Below are positions 51,366 through 60,791 of a stretch of 64,000 bases of DNA, piece by piece; within the stretch, counting starts at the first letter, position 1, and every line of letters starts with the position of its first letter. The notes below the pieces were generated by a model. That model worked only from the letters and a program-made list of their open reading frames with translations. It ran no database searches and was not told the origin of the DNA. The position numbers and the translations under genes are program-made. The stretch comes from Piscibacillus halophilus (lineage in GTDB: Bacteria > Bacillota > Bacilli > Bacillales > Alkalibacillaceae): the NCBI RefSeq assembly GCF_900110685.1, contig NZ_FOES01000007.1, positions 1 through 64,000 of the forward strand, written 5' to 3'.

Positions 51366-53870
51366 ATGAATATTAATCTAACTCGAAAAGGTAAAAGAAT
51401 ACAGTTGATGACTCTTTTATTTGTGATATTTTTGCTTATATCGCTTTCGATTCAGTCATTAAATACAGCGTCTAAAACGATTGAACAAGATATTTATGAC
51501 TTTTCAAGAGGAAGTTATGATATCTTGTTGAGACCTGGAGATAGTCGTACTGATCTTGAAGAGGAATTAGGTTTAGTAGAAGAAAATTATTTAGGTATTG
51601 GTCATGGTGGGATCACATTGGAACAATGGCAAAATGTTCTGAACCGTGATGATGTTGAAGTTGCTGCACCGGTTGCTGCCATCGGACTTTATACAGCAAA
51701 CGAAATCACATACTCATTACCTGAAAGAGAAGACTCTGTTCGATATACGGTCAATTATACGACAACAGATGGCGTACATACTTATCCAATTGGTGAATCC
51801 TATACAGCTTATTCGTTTAAAGATCCGAATCAATTCTCTACATACTCCACGATAAATAGTGAATCTCTAGTTAACGTGTTTAGTGGTGAATACCCTTCAT
51901 TTAAATTCCCCTTAACTTATCACCAAGTTGTAGCCATTGATGTAGAGGAAGAGAATAAATTAACGGGAGAGGATTTTTCTTCTTTAGAAACATATGGACC
52001 AGGTCTAGCACTCTTTGAAGAAGTCCCTATTCTTGGGTTAGAAAATGGAAATATTCCATTAAAAGCATCAATACAAATTGATACAATTGACCTGGAAGAT
52101 GATGAAGTTAGAGAACTTAAGAGAAAATACAAAATTAAAGACAATAGCACGTTTGGCTCACTTTCATATAGAGATAAAGAATTAAATGAACAACTTATAG
52201 ATGAAATGGCTGAGCAAGAAACGGTTTCAACAGAAACTTATTCACTAGATTTTTCAGATGTGATTACACCTTTTTATGATAATTATTTATATGCAGATGA
52301 TGATTATCGACTTATAAACTATACAGAAAATCCATTAGAAGATAGAGAGATATGGGGAGTAATTGAATCTGGTAGCCAGGAAACTTATTATGATGTTGAA
52401 CCAGTTAACTATCAACTTATAGGTGACAAAATTTCAGTCAAGCAATTAGGAACAGATGAACAATCGGGAATTCCCTATTACCGAGAAATCAAAGAAAGAA
52501 ATAACTTTGTCTTAGATGGTGCTGAAGTTATCGAGGGAGAGGGATTCACTTTTTACCATGTTGGAAACTTCGAAGTAGATGATCATGATGATTTAGCAGC
52601 TTCTCCACTTGGTATTTATGGCATTCAACCTACATATTTATCTGAAGATCGTCACACACAAATACAGCCGACTGCTTTTCCAGGTAGCTTCATTACGACA
52701 CCAGCTCATGGTCTAATATCGATAGATTGGGTAGAACGACTAAAAGGTGATAAGCCAATTGATGCTATTCGCGTCAAAATAGCCGGAATCCAAGGTTATG
52801 ACCAAGTAGCATCAGAAAAAATAAAATCGATGGCAACAGAATTTGAAGAGCAGGGCTTCACGGTTGATATTGTGGCTGGGGCCTCATACCAATCCTTAAA
52901 GATTGATGTGGAGGGCTTGGGAGAGGTTATCCAACCTTGGACAACCTTAGGTGCAGCGGATACTATTTTACAAAGCTGGGACATAGTTAAAATAATCCTA
53001 GTTACGTTTTTTATTTTAGTTAGCTTAATCTATATGGTTTTTAGTTTTTCTCATTTAATTAAGACTAGAAGGAAAGAAGAATCACTCTTAACAAGTTTTG
53101 GTTGGAAAAAAGAGAATATAAGAAAACTGCGTCTTAAAGAATGGACAGGTTTATTAGGTATTCCTTTTATCTTGGCTTTTTTAGTTCTTCTAGTTATAAG
53201 TTTAAGGACAGAGGAGTATGTGTTATTTTTAAACCTAATTATTATTTTCACGGTGACGTGTTTGTTAATGTTTTTAGTTAGTTTATTTTATAAAAATAAT
53301 CAAAATCACCCTCAGAAACCACTTGGTAATAAAACAGTCACTTGGCAAAATGCTTGGTATTATCGTCATCTAGTCTCTTTTTCTATTGTTCAGATTAGTG
53401 TTATGTCTCTTATAATCATTTTTTTACCCCTAGTAATAAACCTACAGGAGAAAAGAACAGTTCAAACGACACTAGGTGGTTATGTTCATGGACAAATGGA
53501 AGGGTTTTACACGGTGTTATTAGTATTTCTGTTCACCGTAGGTATTTTAACGCTAATTGAGACTTTAATATCCTTGTGGAAACAACGTTCAGATGAAATG
53601 ATTCTCTTTCATCATATCGGTTGGAGCAATAATCAAATGTATAAATTTTATTTAAAAGAAGTAGCGTTATGGTCAGCCATTTCAATATTGTTCGGTGCAA
53701 TCATGAGTATTTGTCTTTATCAATTTTTATTTAGTCAGGTAGTTAATACCATTATATGGGTTGGTGTGATTAGTCTTATTTTATTTTCGTTCATATTAGT
53801 AGTTTCTTTTATTGTACTAATAAACATGCTCCGCAGGACAACTAAATATTGGTATAAGAAGGTGGGATAA
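51366..53870 (+). CDS. FtsX-type ABC permease with very large outside domain
   Basis: The 834-residue protein has helix 1 at about 13-32, then a very large extracellular region (about 35-540) rich in D, E, Y and T, then helices at about 545-565, 595-612, 618-638, 670-692, 716-738, 760-782 and 795-822. The layout is that of MacB/FtsX-type permeases with a duplicated C-terminal membrane half. These do not pump across the membrane bilayer but work mechanically on extracellular substrates or signals. It pairs with the ATPase 3 bp downstream and, by position, with the secreted protein upstream. Confidence 0.7.
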   Translation: MNINLTRKGKRIQLMTLLFVIFLLISLSIQSLNTASKTIEQDIYDFSRGSYDILLRPGDSRTDLEEELGLVEENYLGIGHGGITLEQWQNVLNRDDVEVAAPVAAIGLYTANEITYSLPEREDSVRYTVNYTTTDGVHTYPIGESYTAYSFKDPNQFSTYSTINSESLVNVFSGEYPSFKFPLTYHQVVAIDVEEENKLTGEDFSSLETYGPGLALFEEVPILGLENGNIPLKASIQIDTIDLEDDEVRELKRKYKIKDNSTFGSLSYRDKELNEQLIDEMAEQETVSTETYSLDFSDVITPFYDNYLYADDDYRLINYTENPLEDREIWGVIESGSQETYYDVEPVNYQLIGDKISVKQLGTDEQSGIPYYREIKERNNFVLDGAEVIEGEGFTFYHVGNFEVDDHDDLAASPLGIYGIQPTYLSEDRHTQIQPTAFPGSFITTPAHGLISIDWVERLKGDKPIDAIRVKIAGIQGYDQVASEKIKSMATEFEEQGFTVDIVAGASYQSLKIDVEGLGEVIQPWTTLGAADTILQSWDIVKIILVTFFILVSLIYMVFSFSHLIKTRRKEESLLTSFGWKKENIRKLRLKEWTGLLGIPFILAFLVLLVISLRTEEYVLFLNLIIIFTVTCLLMFLVSLFYKNNQNHPQKPLGNKTVTWQNAWYYRHLVSFSIVQISVMSLIIIFLPLVINLQEKRTVQTTLGGYVHGQMEGFYTVLLVFLFTVGILTLIETLISLWKQRSDEMILFHHIGWSNNQMYKFYLKEVALWSAISILFGAIMSICLYQFLFSQVVNTIIWVGVISLILFSFILVVSFIVLINMLRRTTKYWYKKVG

Positions 53871-53873
53871 GCA

Positions 53874-54518
53874 ATGTTAAACGTCGGAAGGTTGAATAAA
53901 TCTTATCTAACGGTATCAGGAGAAATATCTGTATTGAAAAATATTAATTTCAAATTAGACGAAGGCGAGTGGTTAACAATTATTGGGCGCTCGGGTTCAG
54001 GTAAAACCACTTTACTCCAGTGTCTAGCAGGGCTTATTCCGGCTGACCAAGATAGTCATATACAATTTGAGGATAAGCTAATTCATGAAGCCAAAGAAAA
54101 AGATTTACAATCCTATCGAAGAAATGATTTAGGCTTTATCTATCAAGACTACAAATTATTTGATCAATTTAATTGCGAGTTAAATGTGATGCTCCCTTTA
54201 CTTCCTTTTGAGGATAAGGTCAAGTTAAAAGATAAAGCCCATCATCTATTGCAAAAAGTAAATCTCACTGAAAGAATAGAACATTATCCTTCTCAACTAT
54301 CTGGAGGAGAAAAGCAAAGGGTAGCCATTGCGAGAGCTTTAATTAATGATCCAAAGTTATTAATATGTGATGAACCGACTGGTAATTTGGATCAACATAG
54401 TCGTGATGAAGTTATTCAATTATTAAAGGAATTAAACCGAACGGGAACAAGCATCATCTTAGTGACACATGATCAAGACTTAATGGATATAGGTCAACAA
54501 ACACTCGAATTGCATTGA
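53874..54518 (+). CDS. ABC ATP-binding protein, MacB/LolD type
   Basis: The 214-residue ATPase has Walker A GRSGSGKTT, Q-loop FIYQDYKLFD, signature LSGGEKQRVAIARAL and Walker B LLICDEPTGNLD. The ending VTHDQDLMDIG is typical of the LolD/FtsE/MacB group. It energises the permease encoded immediately before it. ATG 53874 follows AAGGTGGG within the end of that gene. Confidence 0.9.
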   Translation: MLNVGRLNKSYLTVSGEISVLKNINFKLDEGEWLTIIGRSGSGKTTLLQCLAGLIPADQDSHIQFEDKLIHEAKEKDLQSYRRNDLGFIYQDYKLFDQFNCELNVMLPLLPFEDKVKLKDKAHHLLQKVNLTERIEHYPSQLSGGEKQRVAIARALINDPKLLICDEPTGNLDQHSRDEVIQLLKELNRTGTSIILVTHDQDLMDIGQQTLELH

Positions 54519-54534
54519 GCGGAATACCAAATAC

Positions 54535-54586
54535 ACCCCCGAATTATAAATGAACATGTATCATTTATAGTTCGGGGGTTCTTTTG
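54535..54586 (+). terminator. Strong terminator after the ABC pair
   Basis: A 19-bp stem, 54535-54553 with 54561-54579, with one G-T pair, followed by CTTTTG. The arms contain ACCCCCGAA and TTCGGGGGT. Confidence 0.8.
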
Positions 54587-54763
54587 AAATTATGTTTTTA
54601 TCTAACTTCAGTTTTAAGGATTAGACCACCATGCTCCTTTGAAGTTTATGGATCAGATTCTCAATTTACAAAAAATTAATAATAGAATGACTCAATTGAG
54701 AATAAGTACCTATATATTCTGTGTTATATTAAATTTGAAATATACATAAAGGGAGGGGAACAC

Positions 54764-56452
54764 ATGAGAAAACTAGTTTATATTCTAGTATCTCTATCAT
54801 TATTAGTGCCTTCATTTAGCAGTTTAGCGGCTGAAGAAGATGATTTAGTAGACGTTCAATTACTCGGGGTGAATGACTGGCATGGTCAGATTGATTATGA
54901 AGATTACTTTGCAGATTTTGACGGTGATGGGGAAAATGACCCAGCTGGACGAGCTGATTATCTTGCAGCTTACTTAAAAGAACGTGAAGCAACAAACCCT
55001 GAGAATACACTACTTGTTCACGCGGGTGATATGATTGGGGGGAGTCCGTTAATATCGGCTTCTTTCCAAGATGAACCGGTTGTTGAGATCATGGAAGCAA
55101 TGGGAATGGATGTTGGAACGTTAGGTAACCATGAGTTTGATGAAGGTGTGGATGAACTGCTTAGAATGATTCATGGCGGAGAGCATCCAGACGGGACAGA
55201 AGGTTACGACGGTATGGATTTTCCAGTTGTAGCAGCGAATGTTCAATATAAAGACACGGAAGAGCTTCTGGTTGATCCATATGTAGTCAAAGAGGTTGAG
55301 GGTCAAAAAATTGGTTTTATTGGTGTCACTACGACAGAAACTCCTAGCATGATTATTAAAGAAGGAAACGAAAATGTTGAATTTACAGATGAAGTAGAAG
55401 CGATTAACCGTTTTGTTCCAGAATTAAAGGAGCAGGGTGTTCGTGCAATTGTCGTATTAGCTCATAACCCTGGGTATCAAGAAGGGGACGAAATCACAGG
55501 TGATGTGGCTCATATTGCAGAAAATGTAGATGATGAAGTCGATGTTATTTTTGCTGGACATAATCATGTTGAAAATAATGGTTTAGTAGATGGCAAACTG
55601 ATTGTACAAGCTTATTCTTATGGTACAGCTTTTTCAGATGTTGATTTAAAAATCGACCCTGAAACAGGGGACATTGTTGAGAAAACTGCTGAAATCGTGA
55701 CAGTGGCACAGCATGGTATGGAACCTGATCCAGAAGTAGCGGCCATTCTAGAAAAATATGAAACGTTAGTAGATGACATTAAAAATGAAGTTATTGGTGA
55801 AGCAGCGGTTCCATTAGAAGGTGGATATGCTGAACGTGGCGATTTAGGTGACAATGCTTTAGGTAACCTAATTGCGGATGGTATGAAATGGGCGATGGAT
55901 GCTGATATGGCCATGATGAATGGTGGTGGTATTCGCGCGGATATAGATGAAGGACCGATCACATATGGTGAAGTCTTTACGGTTCAACCATTTGGCAATA
56001 CGTTAGTAAAAGCTGAGCTAACAGGTGAAGCGATTATTGAAGTGTTGAATAATCAACTAAGTGAACCATACGGTCCCGATTACAGCGTGGCTGGTATGAG
56101 TTACACATGGAATTATGATGAAATGGAAGTCATAGACGTATTCCTTCCAGATGGTTCAGAAATTGATCCTAATGAAATATATACAGTTGTGGTAAACAAC
56201 TACATGTTCGGTGATGACGACAGTGGCATTGAAGACTTAGCCTTAAGTTCTGAAATTGGTCCAACAGATTTAGATGCAACTGTTGATTACATTCAATCGT
56301 TTGATGAACCGATTGAATATGATGCAGAAGGTCGAATTCAAGAGCTTGAGCTTAATATACCTCTTAAAGACCATGCTAATGCTTCGGAACGTGCAAAAGA
56401 AAGATTAAAAGAGTTAGCTAAAAAGGGTAAATTTAAAAAAGTTAAACACTAA
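54764..56452 (+). CDS. Secreted 5'-nucleotidase / metallophosphatase
   Basis: A signal peptide (1-23) is followed by a metallophosphatase domain with LGVNDWHGQID, VHAGDMIGGSP, GTLGNHEFDEG and IFAGHNHVENN, which bind two metal ions. Next comes a 5'-nucleotidase C-terminal domain (about 340-520) with DNALGNLIADGMKWA and GGGIRADIDEGPITYGEVF. The end is a basic coil (ERAKERLKELAKKGKFKKVKH) that may attach to the wall. It releases phosphate from external nucleotides. ATG 54764 follows AAAGGGAGGGG. No LPXTG anchor is present. Confidence 0.88.
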   Translation: MRKLVYILVSLSLLVPSFSSLAAEEDDLVDVQLLGVNDWHGQIDYEDYFADFDGDGENDPAGRADYLAAYLKEREATNPENTLLVHAGDMIGGSPLISASFQDEPVVEIMEAMGMDVGTLGNHEFDEGVDELLRMIHGGEHPDGTEGYDGMDFPVVAANVQYKDTEELLVDPYVVKEVEGQKIGFIGVTTTETPSMIIKEGNENVEFTDEVEAINRFVPELKEQGVRAIVVLAHNPGYQEGDEITGDVAHIAENVDDEVDVIFAGHNHVENNGLVDGKLIVQAYSYGTAFSDVDLKIDPETGDIVEKTAEIVTVAQHGMEPDPEVAAILEKYETLVDDIKNEVIGEAAVPLEGGYAERGDLGDNALGNLIADGMKWAMDADMAMMNGGGIRADIDEGPITYGEVFTVQPFGNTLVKAELTGEAIIEVLNNQLSEPYGPDYSVAGMSYTWNYDEMEVIDVFLPDGSEIDPNEIYTVVVNNYMFGDDDSGIEDLALSSEIGPTDLDATVDYIQSFDEPIEYDAEGRIQELELNIPLKDHANASERAKERLKELAKKGKFKKVKH

Positions 56453-56464
56453 TTAATTAAGAGG

Positions 56465-56497
56465 ACTGCCGGTTTTAATGACTGGCAGTTTTTTTGT
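56465..56497 (+). terminator. Terminator of the nucleotidase gene
   Basis: ACTGCCGG (56465-56472) pairs with CTGGCAGT (56482-56489), with one G-T pair, followed by a T-run. Confidence 0.8.
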
Positions 56498-56629
56498 AAA
56501 ATTTTTGAAGAAATTTTTGTAATATTTTGTCGAATTACTTTAAATCTATTGAAAAAGTGGTATTATAAAATATAAATATCGTTATATTTTTTATAACGAT
56601 ATCTAATTTCTAATAGCGGGGGCACCTAC

Positions 56630-58057
56630 ATGAGTGAACTGGTTAATGTCCAACATTTATTGAAAGAACAAAGTAGAATTATAGAGATGTTAGTGGCAGA
56701 AAATCTGCCTCTTAGCAAAATATTAGAGAGATTAACCGAGACGATAGCAGTGGTTTTTCCGGATGTTCGCGCGACGATCACCGAGTATAATGAAAAACTA
56801 CATAGTCTGGAAAACCCTATTGGCCCTCGGTTTCCAAGGGCGTATTTAGACAGTATGGACGGCTTAAGTGTTGGACCTAAAGCAGGCTCATGTGGGACCT
56901 CTGCATACATAAACGATCTTGTTATTGTAGAGGATGCAATGGTTGACCCTATTTGGGAGGATTATCGTGATATTGTTGAAACATATAATATTAAAGGGTG
57001 TTGGTCGATCCCAATTGTCTCAGCAACGGGTCATTTATTTGGCACTCTTGCCTTTTATCCTGATGAGTGCCGCGCACCAAGTCAGGAGGAAGTTCAAGTT
57101 TTTAATCAATTTAGTCATTTAGCTGCGATGATTATTGATAAAAAGCGTTCAGAAGAAGCGTTGAGGTTAGCCAACCGTGTTATTGAAAATAGTCCTGCAG
57201 TTATTATAAGATGGAAAGCTGAAAAAGGTTGGCCTATTGACTATGTTTCCAATAACATTAATCAATTTGGTTATACACCGGGCTTATTTTTAAAAGAGAA
57301 AATTGACTTTTCATTGATTGTTCATCCTAAAGATTTAGCGCGTGTAGAAGGAGAAGTGGATGAATACTTAGAACGTGGTCTTGATAAATTTAAACAAGAG
57401 TATCGAATTATTACGGCTGATGGAAAAATTCGTTGGATTGATGACCGTACAACGGTAACTCGTAATGAACATAGAGAGATTTTATATATTGAAGGCGTAT
57501 TAATTGATATAACTGAACGAAAAGAAGCTGAACAACAAGTTTTTTATTTGGCGAACAATGATCCTTTAACAGGTATTCCAAATCGCCGCTATTTTAAGAA
57601 AAAGCTAGAAAAAGAATTGACTAAGTCAGGTCATACAGGGGATCATTTAGCTATTCTATATATAGACTGTGATAATTTTAAACAAATCAATGACGACTTA
57701 GGGCATGATACGGGAGATGAATTTTTACAACACTTGTCAAAACGACTTCGTAATTGTTTGCGTGAAGATGATATCATTGCTCGAATTGGTGGAGACGAAT
57801 TCAATGTGTTGCTAACAGGCGTAGAGAAAGAGAAAGATGTTCTAAAAGTCGCGGAACGTTTAATTCGCGCTTCATCAGAACCGTGGGAAATTAAAGGGAA
57901 TGTTTATCATGTCACGATTAGTATTGGTGTGGCTATTGCACCTATGGACGGAACAAGTGTGGATGATTTAATAAGGAAGGCGGATCGTGCTTTATATCAA
58001 GCCAAGGCATCGGGGAAAAATCAATTAATGTGGTATATTCCAAAAATGAGTATCTGA
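56630..58057 (+). CDS. Diguanylate cyclase with GAF and PAS sensors
   Basis: Order in 475 residues: GAF (about 25-160, with GPKAGSCGTSAYINDLVIVE), PAS (about 172-295, with VIHPKDLARVEGEVDEYLER and a PAC end WIDDRTTVTRNE), then GGDEF (about 305-472). The active motif RIGGDEF is intact (GGDEF 387-391), and RxxD in LREDDIIAR just before it forms an inhibitory site. It is cytosolic and makes cyclic di-GMP in response to a small ligand. ATG 56630 follows GCGGGGGC. Unlike the enzyme at 11535 it should be feedback-controlled. Confidence 0.88.
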   Translation: MSELVNVQHLLKEQSRIIEMLVAENLPLSKILERLTETIAVVFPDVRATITEYNEKLHSLENPIGPRFPRAYLDSMDGLSVGPKAGSCGTSAYINDLVIVEDAMVDPIWEDYRDIVETYNIKGCWSIPIVSATGHLFGTLAFYPDECRAPSQEEVQVFNQFSHLAAMIIDKKRSEEALRLANRVIENSPAVIIRWKAEKGWPIDYVSNNINQFGYTPGLFLKEKIDFSLIVHPKDLARVEGEVDEYLERGLDKFKQEYRIITADGKIRWIDDRTTVTRNEHREILYIEGVLIDITERKEAEQQVFYLANNDPLTGIPNRRYFKKKLEKELTKSGHTGDHLAILYIDCDNFKQINDDLGHDTGDEFLQHLSKRLRNCLREDDIIARIGGDEFNVLLTGVEKEKDVLKVAERLIRASSEPWEIKGNVYHVTISIGVAIAPMDGTSVDDLIRKADRALYQAKASGKNQLMWYIPKMSI

Positions 58058-58115
58058 AAATGCTGCTGTGTTATTAGGCAGCATTTTTTGTATATTTTGA
58101 GAGGGTGGTTAATAC

Positions 58116-58691
58116 ATGACGGTAATCGGAATTGTAAGACATGGCATCACGGATTGGAATTTGGCTAAAAGAGCTCAAGGGAGTTCGGATATTCCTTTGA
58201 ATGAAAAGGGAATACAAGATGCCGAGAAACTAGCTAACCGGTTAAAAGATGAGAAGTGGGGTGTTCTATATTCAAGTGATTTAAGACGTGCCCACCAAAC
58301 GGCTGAAATCATTGCAACCGAATTAGAAATTCCGGTCATCACTGACGAGCGAATTCGTGAAGCTTATGGAGGTAAAATTGAAGGTACAACTAAAGCTGAA
58401 CGTATTGAACGGTGGGGTGAGAACTGGTTTGAGAAAGATTTAGGCATTGAAAGTAATCAAAGTGTTGTTCGTCGGGGGATGGAATTTTTAAATGAAGTCT
58501 CAGAAAAACATCCTGATGAACCTGTATTAATCGTCTCTCATGGTTCTTTTATCCGACAGTTGTTAAATGAATTAGTGGTTGAACTGGAGAAAAAGTATCA
58601 CCTTGGGAATACATCCATTACAAAACTTCGTCGCCATGAATCGCATTGGGAGCTCGAATTGTTCAATTGTACAAAACATTTGAATGAATAA
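58116..58691 (+). CDS. Histidine phosphatase, phosphoglycerate-mutase-like
   Basis: IVRHGITDWN (6-15) has the phosphorylated histidine (His9), followed by the DLRRAHQTAEI arginine and LIVSHGSFIRQLL with the second histidine near 150. The 191-residue protein is a single cytosolic domain with broad phosphatase potential. The true substrate is unknown. ATG 58116 follows GAGAGGGTGG. Confidence 0.85.
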   Translation: MTVIGIVRHGITDWNLAKRAQGSSDIPLNEKGIQDAEKLANRLKDEKWGVLYSSDLRRAHQTAEIIATELEIPVITDERIREAYGGKIEGTTKAERIERWGENWFEKDLGIESNQSVVRRGMEFLNEVSEKHPDEPVLIVSHGSFIRQLLNELVVELEKKYHLGNTSITKLRRHESHWELELFNCTKHLNE

Positions 58692-58769
58692 ATTCTCCAT
58701 ATCTCTTTCAAACATTTTATGTTAAAATAATAAAAAAGTCGGAATAATGGGATTTTTGGAGGATTATGT

Positions 58770-58997
58770 ATGAAGGTCACTTCGAAAGTTTTTCTTACTA
58801 TAGGTGTATTAGCCATTATTTTAGGGTGCGGTGTTTTGTTTGTTGATTTTCCCGAATTTACCCGTTGGCAGGATACATTTTCTTATATCTTATTTGAATC
58901 CGCAGCTAGAGTGTTTTGGATATTAGGGATCATTAGTTTAATCATTGGTAATCTATTATTCAAAAGAGTCAAGAAACGAAATCGCATTTTTTATTAA
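58770..58997 (+). CDS. Small two-helix membrane protein
   Basis: The 75-residue protein starts at ATG 58770 behind TTGGAGG. Helices lie at about 6-24 and 43-64, with a short outside loop (DFPEFTRWQD) and a basic tail (KRVKKRNRIFY). It has its own terminator. The family is not recognised. Confidence 0.6.
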   Translation: MKVTSKVFLTIGVLAIILGCGVLFVDFPEFTRWQDTFSYILFESAARVFWILGIISLIIGNLLFKRVKKRNRIFY

Positions 58998-59047
58998 AAA
59001 ACCTTCCATGGAGCAATAGCTCACACGGAAGGTTTTTGTTTAGTATG
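58997..59047. terminator. Bidirectional terminator
   Basis: AAAAACCTTCC (58997-59007) pairs with GGAAGGTTTTT (59037-59047), with an inner GAGC/GCTC stem (59011-59014 and 59019-59022). It serves the small membrane gene and the convergent lipase gene. Confidence 0.75.
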
Positions 59048-59066
59048 AAGACAAAGGGATATCGAA

Positions 59067-60632
59067 TTATCTATTAGATTTACCTGGAACTTTAACCGAT
59101 TCAACGACGGTTCGTTTGAATGGATAGCCTTCATTTGTGGTGCCTTCGATGTCGATGGTCACGTTGTAAACGGTATTAGGTTTAGTTAATTTAATGTGGC
59201 GTTCGTGATTGGAATTGTTGGTAAAAGTCATTTTGTTACTAGCGTGGTTGGATTCGGTAATGGTATAGGTTGCTTTTTGAATGTTATGTTGACTTTGCAT
59301 GTTGTAGGTTAGGTTTAGATCTCCATTTCGTTTAATATGTTTGTTCAGGTTTATTTTTTGAGTCGTTTTAAAATCATTGAATATTAGATAAGAGTCTTCT
59401 TGTTCAGAGTAGATTTTTAACGTCCATTCACCAGGTTCGGGATTTTTCAAATCGGTCACGTGGCTTATGGCACCTTTAAAGACTCCATCGTTAAGTTCTA
59501 TAGATTTGAATTCTGTAGGGTATTCGGATCCATCAGGTGCTACAAGCTTCATGGATTGTGGTTCGTGAGCGGTCATGAGATTTATATGAAGTTCTGAAAC
59601 ACCATCTTCCACTGTTATAGTAATCGTATCTTGGCCTTCAGCCAGTTGACCCCCGTGAACCCACTGATTCATTATGCGTTTATTATTTTTCTGATCTTTA
59701 GGTTGTTTTTGAGTATTAAAAGTATGAGTACCTGCTAGATGGTTTTCAAAAATTGAGAAAGTGGTACCTGTACGAATTGAGGAATGATCCCAGTCACCAA
59801 CTGCAACTTCAGTGCCTCCAGGTAGACGACTACTGTCGACTGTTACGGCTCCATCGTTCGAACCGTATTGAGATAAATACATACCTCCATACCAAGTCGA
59901 TGAGAAAACAGATCCCCAAGAAGTGCCTGCGAAAGTGTAATAGTCATTATGATAAGCGAGTGGTTGGGCATCGGTTTGGCTTCGGAAATCTTCCATTTCA
60001 GCCATTTGCAAAGAATAGGTTCCGTCACCTTTTGTGCCGATGACGTCCGCTAACCAACTTGCCCAGGAGCTATAGGCGAGGTCTGCGAGTTGTGAGCCGT
60101 GGTGAGGACTAGAAAGGGTAATAACATTATCAACGTATTGATGAGCGCCGTAGTAAGTTAGAGCGGCCTGTGAATCCACACCGCCTTTACTATGGGCAAC
60201 GATTGTGATTGGTTTTCCATTAAAATGGTCCGAGATTTCAATGATTTTCTCAGCTAGAAGCTGCCCGTTTTCCCACATGTCTTCGTTGTAGCCACCTGCA
60301 TCGTGGAGTTGAAGGAATGTCGTTTGATAACCAGCATCGTATGCCGTTTGGTACATATCATTATCTTCCCACCATGTTTGGGCGGTACTGTTTAATCCGT
60401 GTACGAAGAGAAGGATGGGTTTGTTAGGATCGAGGTTTGATGGAGTGGTGCCAGTGTACCATTCGCCGGGAGTTTCCTCATTACCATTACCGATTTTTCC
60501 CGTGATGGAGATCTCGTCAGTTTCTTGTTGGACAAGCTTAGGTGTTTCAAGTTCTTTTGACTCAGCCGATGTTAAAGCACTTCCAAAAATAAAGAAGACC
60601 AACAGAGTTAAAAGTGAAAGTTTTCTATACAT
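59067..60632 (-). CDS. Secreted lipase/esterase with C-terminal beta domains
   Basis: A signal peptide (1-23) is followed by an alpha/beta hydrolase: LLFVHGLNSTAQTWW (oxyanion, 75-89), nucleophile Ser148 in VAHSKGGVDSQ and TLSSPHHGSQLADL, typical of triacylglycerol lipase/GPI-deacylase-like enzymes. Residues about 315-521 are beta-rich (WTLKIYSEQEDSYLIFNDF, YNVTIDIEGTTNEGYPF), probably substrate- or surface-binding modules. It acts outside the cell on lipids or esters. ATG 60632 follows AGGAGG. Length 521 exceeds a bare lipase domain because of these modules. Confidence 0.8.
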   Translation of the reverse strand: MYRKLSLLTLLVFFIFGSALTSAESKELETPKLVQQETDEISITGKIGNGNEETPGEWYTGTTPSNLDPNKPILLFVHGLNSTAQTWWEDNDMYQTAYDAGYQTTFLQLHDAGGYNEDMWENGQLLAEKIIEISDHFNGKPITIVAHSKGGVDSQAALTYYGAHQYVDNVITLSSPHHGSQLADLAYSSWASWLADVIGTKGDGTYSLQMAEMEDFRSQTDAQPLAYHNDYYTFAGTSWGSVFSSTWYGGMYLSQYGSNDGAVTVDSSRLPGGTEVAVGDWDHSSIRTGTTFSIFENHLAGTHTFNTQKQPKDQKNNKRIMNQWVHGGQLAEGQDTITITVEDGVSELHINLMTAHEPQSMKLVAPDGSEYPTEFKSIELNDGVFKGAISHVTDLKNPEPGEWTLKIYSEQEDSYLIFNDFKTTQKINLNKHIKRNGDLNLTYNMQSQHNIQKATYTITESNHASNKMTFTNNSNHERHIKLTKPNTVYNVTIDIEGTTNEGYPFKRTVVESVKVPGKSNR

Positions 60633-60791
60633 AATAACCTCCTAAATTAGTATTACCTATAATTATCTATGTTTTAAAATTAAGATTAGTAGGGGCGAAT
60701 GGTGTATTTTTGAATTAGGTAAAAAGGACTTGTATAAATATAGGGGAATTTTTATAATTTTGTATTATATGACCGAACAGGAGTGGTCCAG

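Noticed and set aside
55618-55962. 114-codon minus-strand frame inside the nucleotidase gene
   Set aside because: Shadow frame opposite strongly conserved metallophosphatase and nucleotidase motifs.
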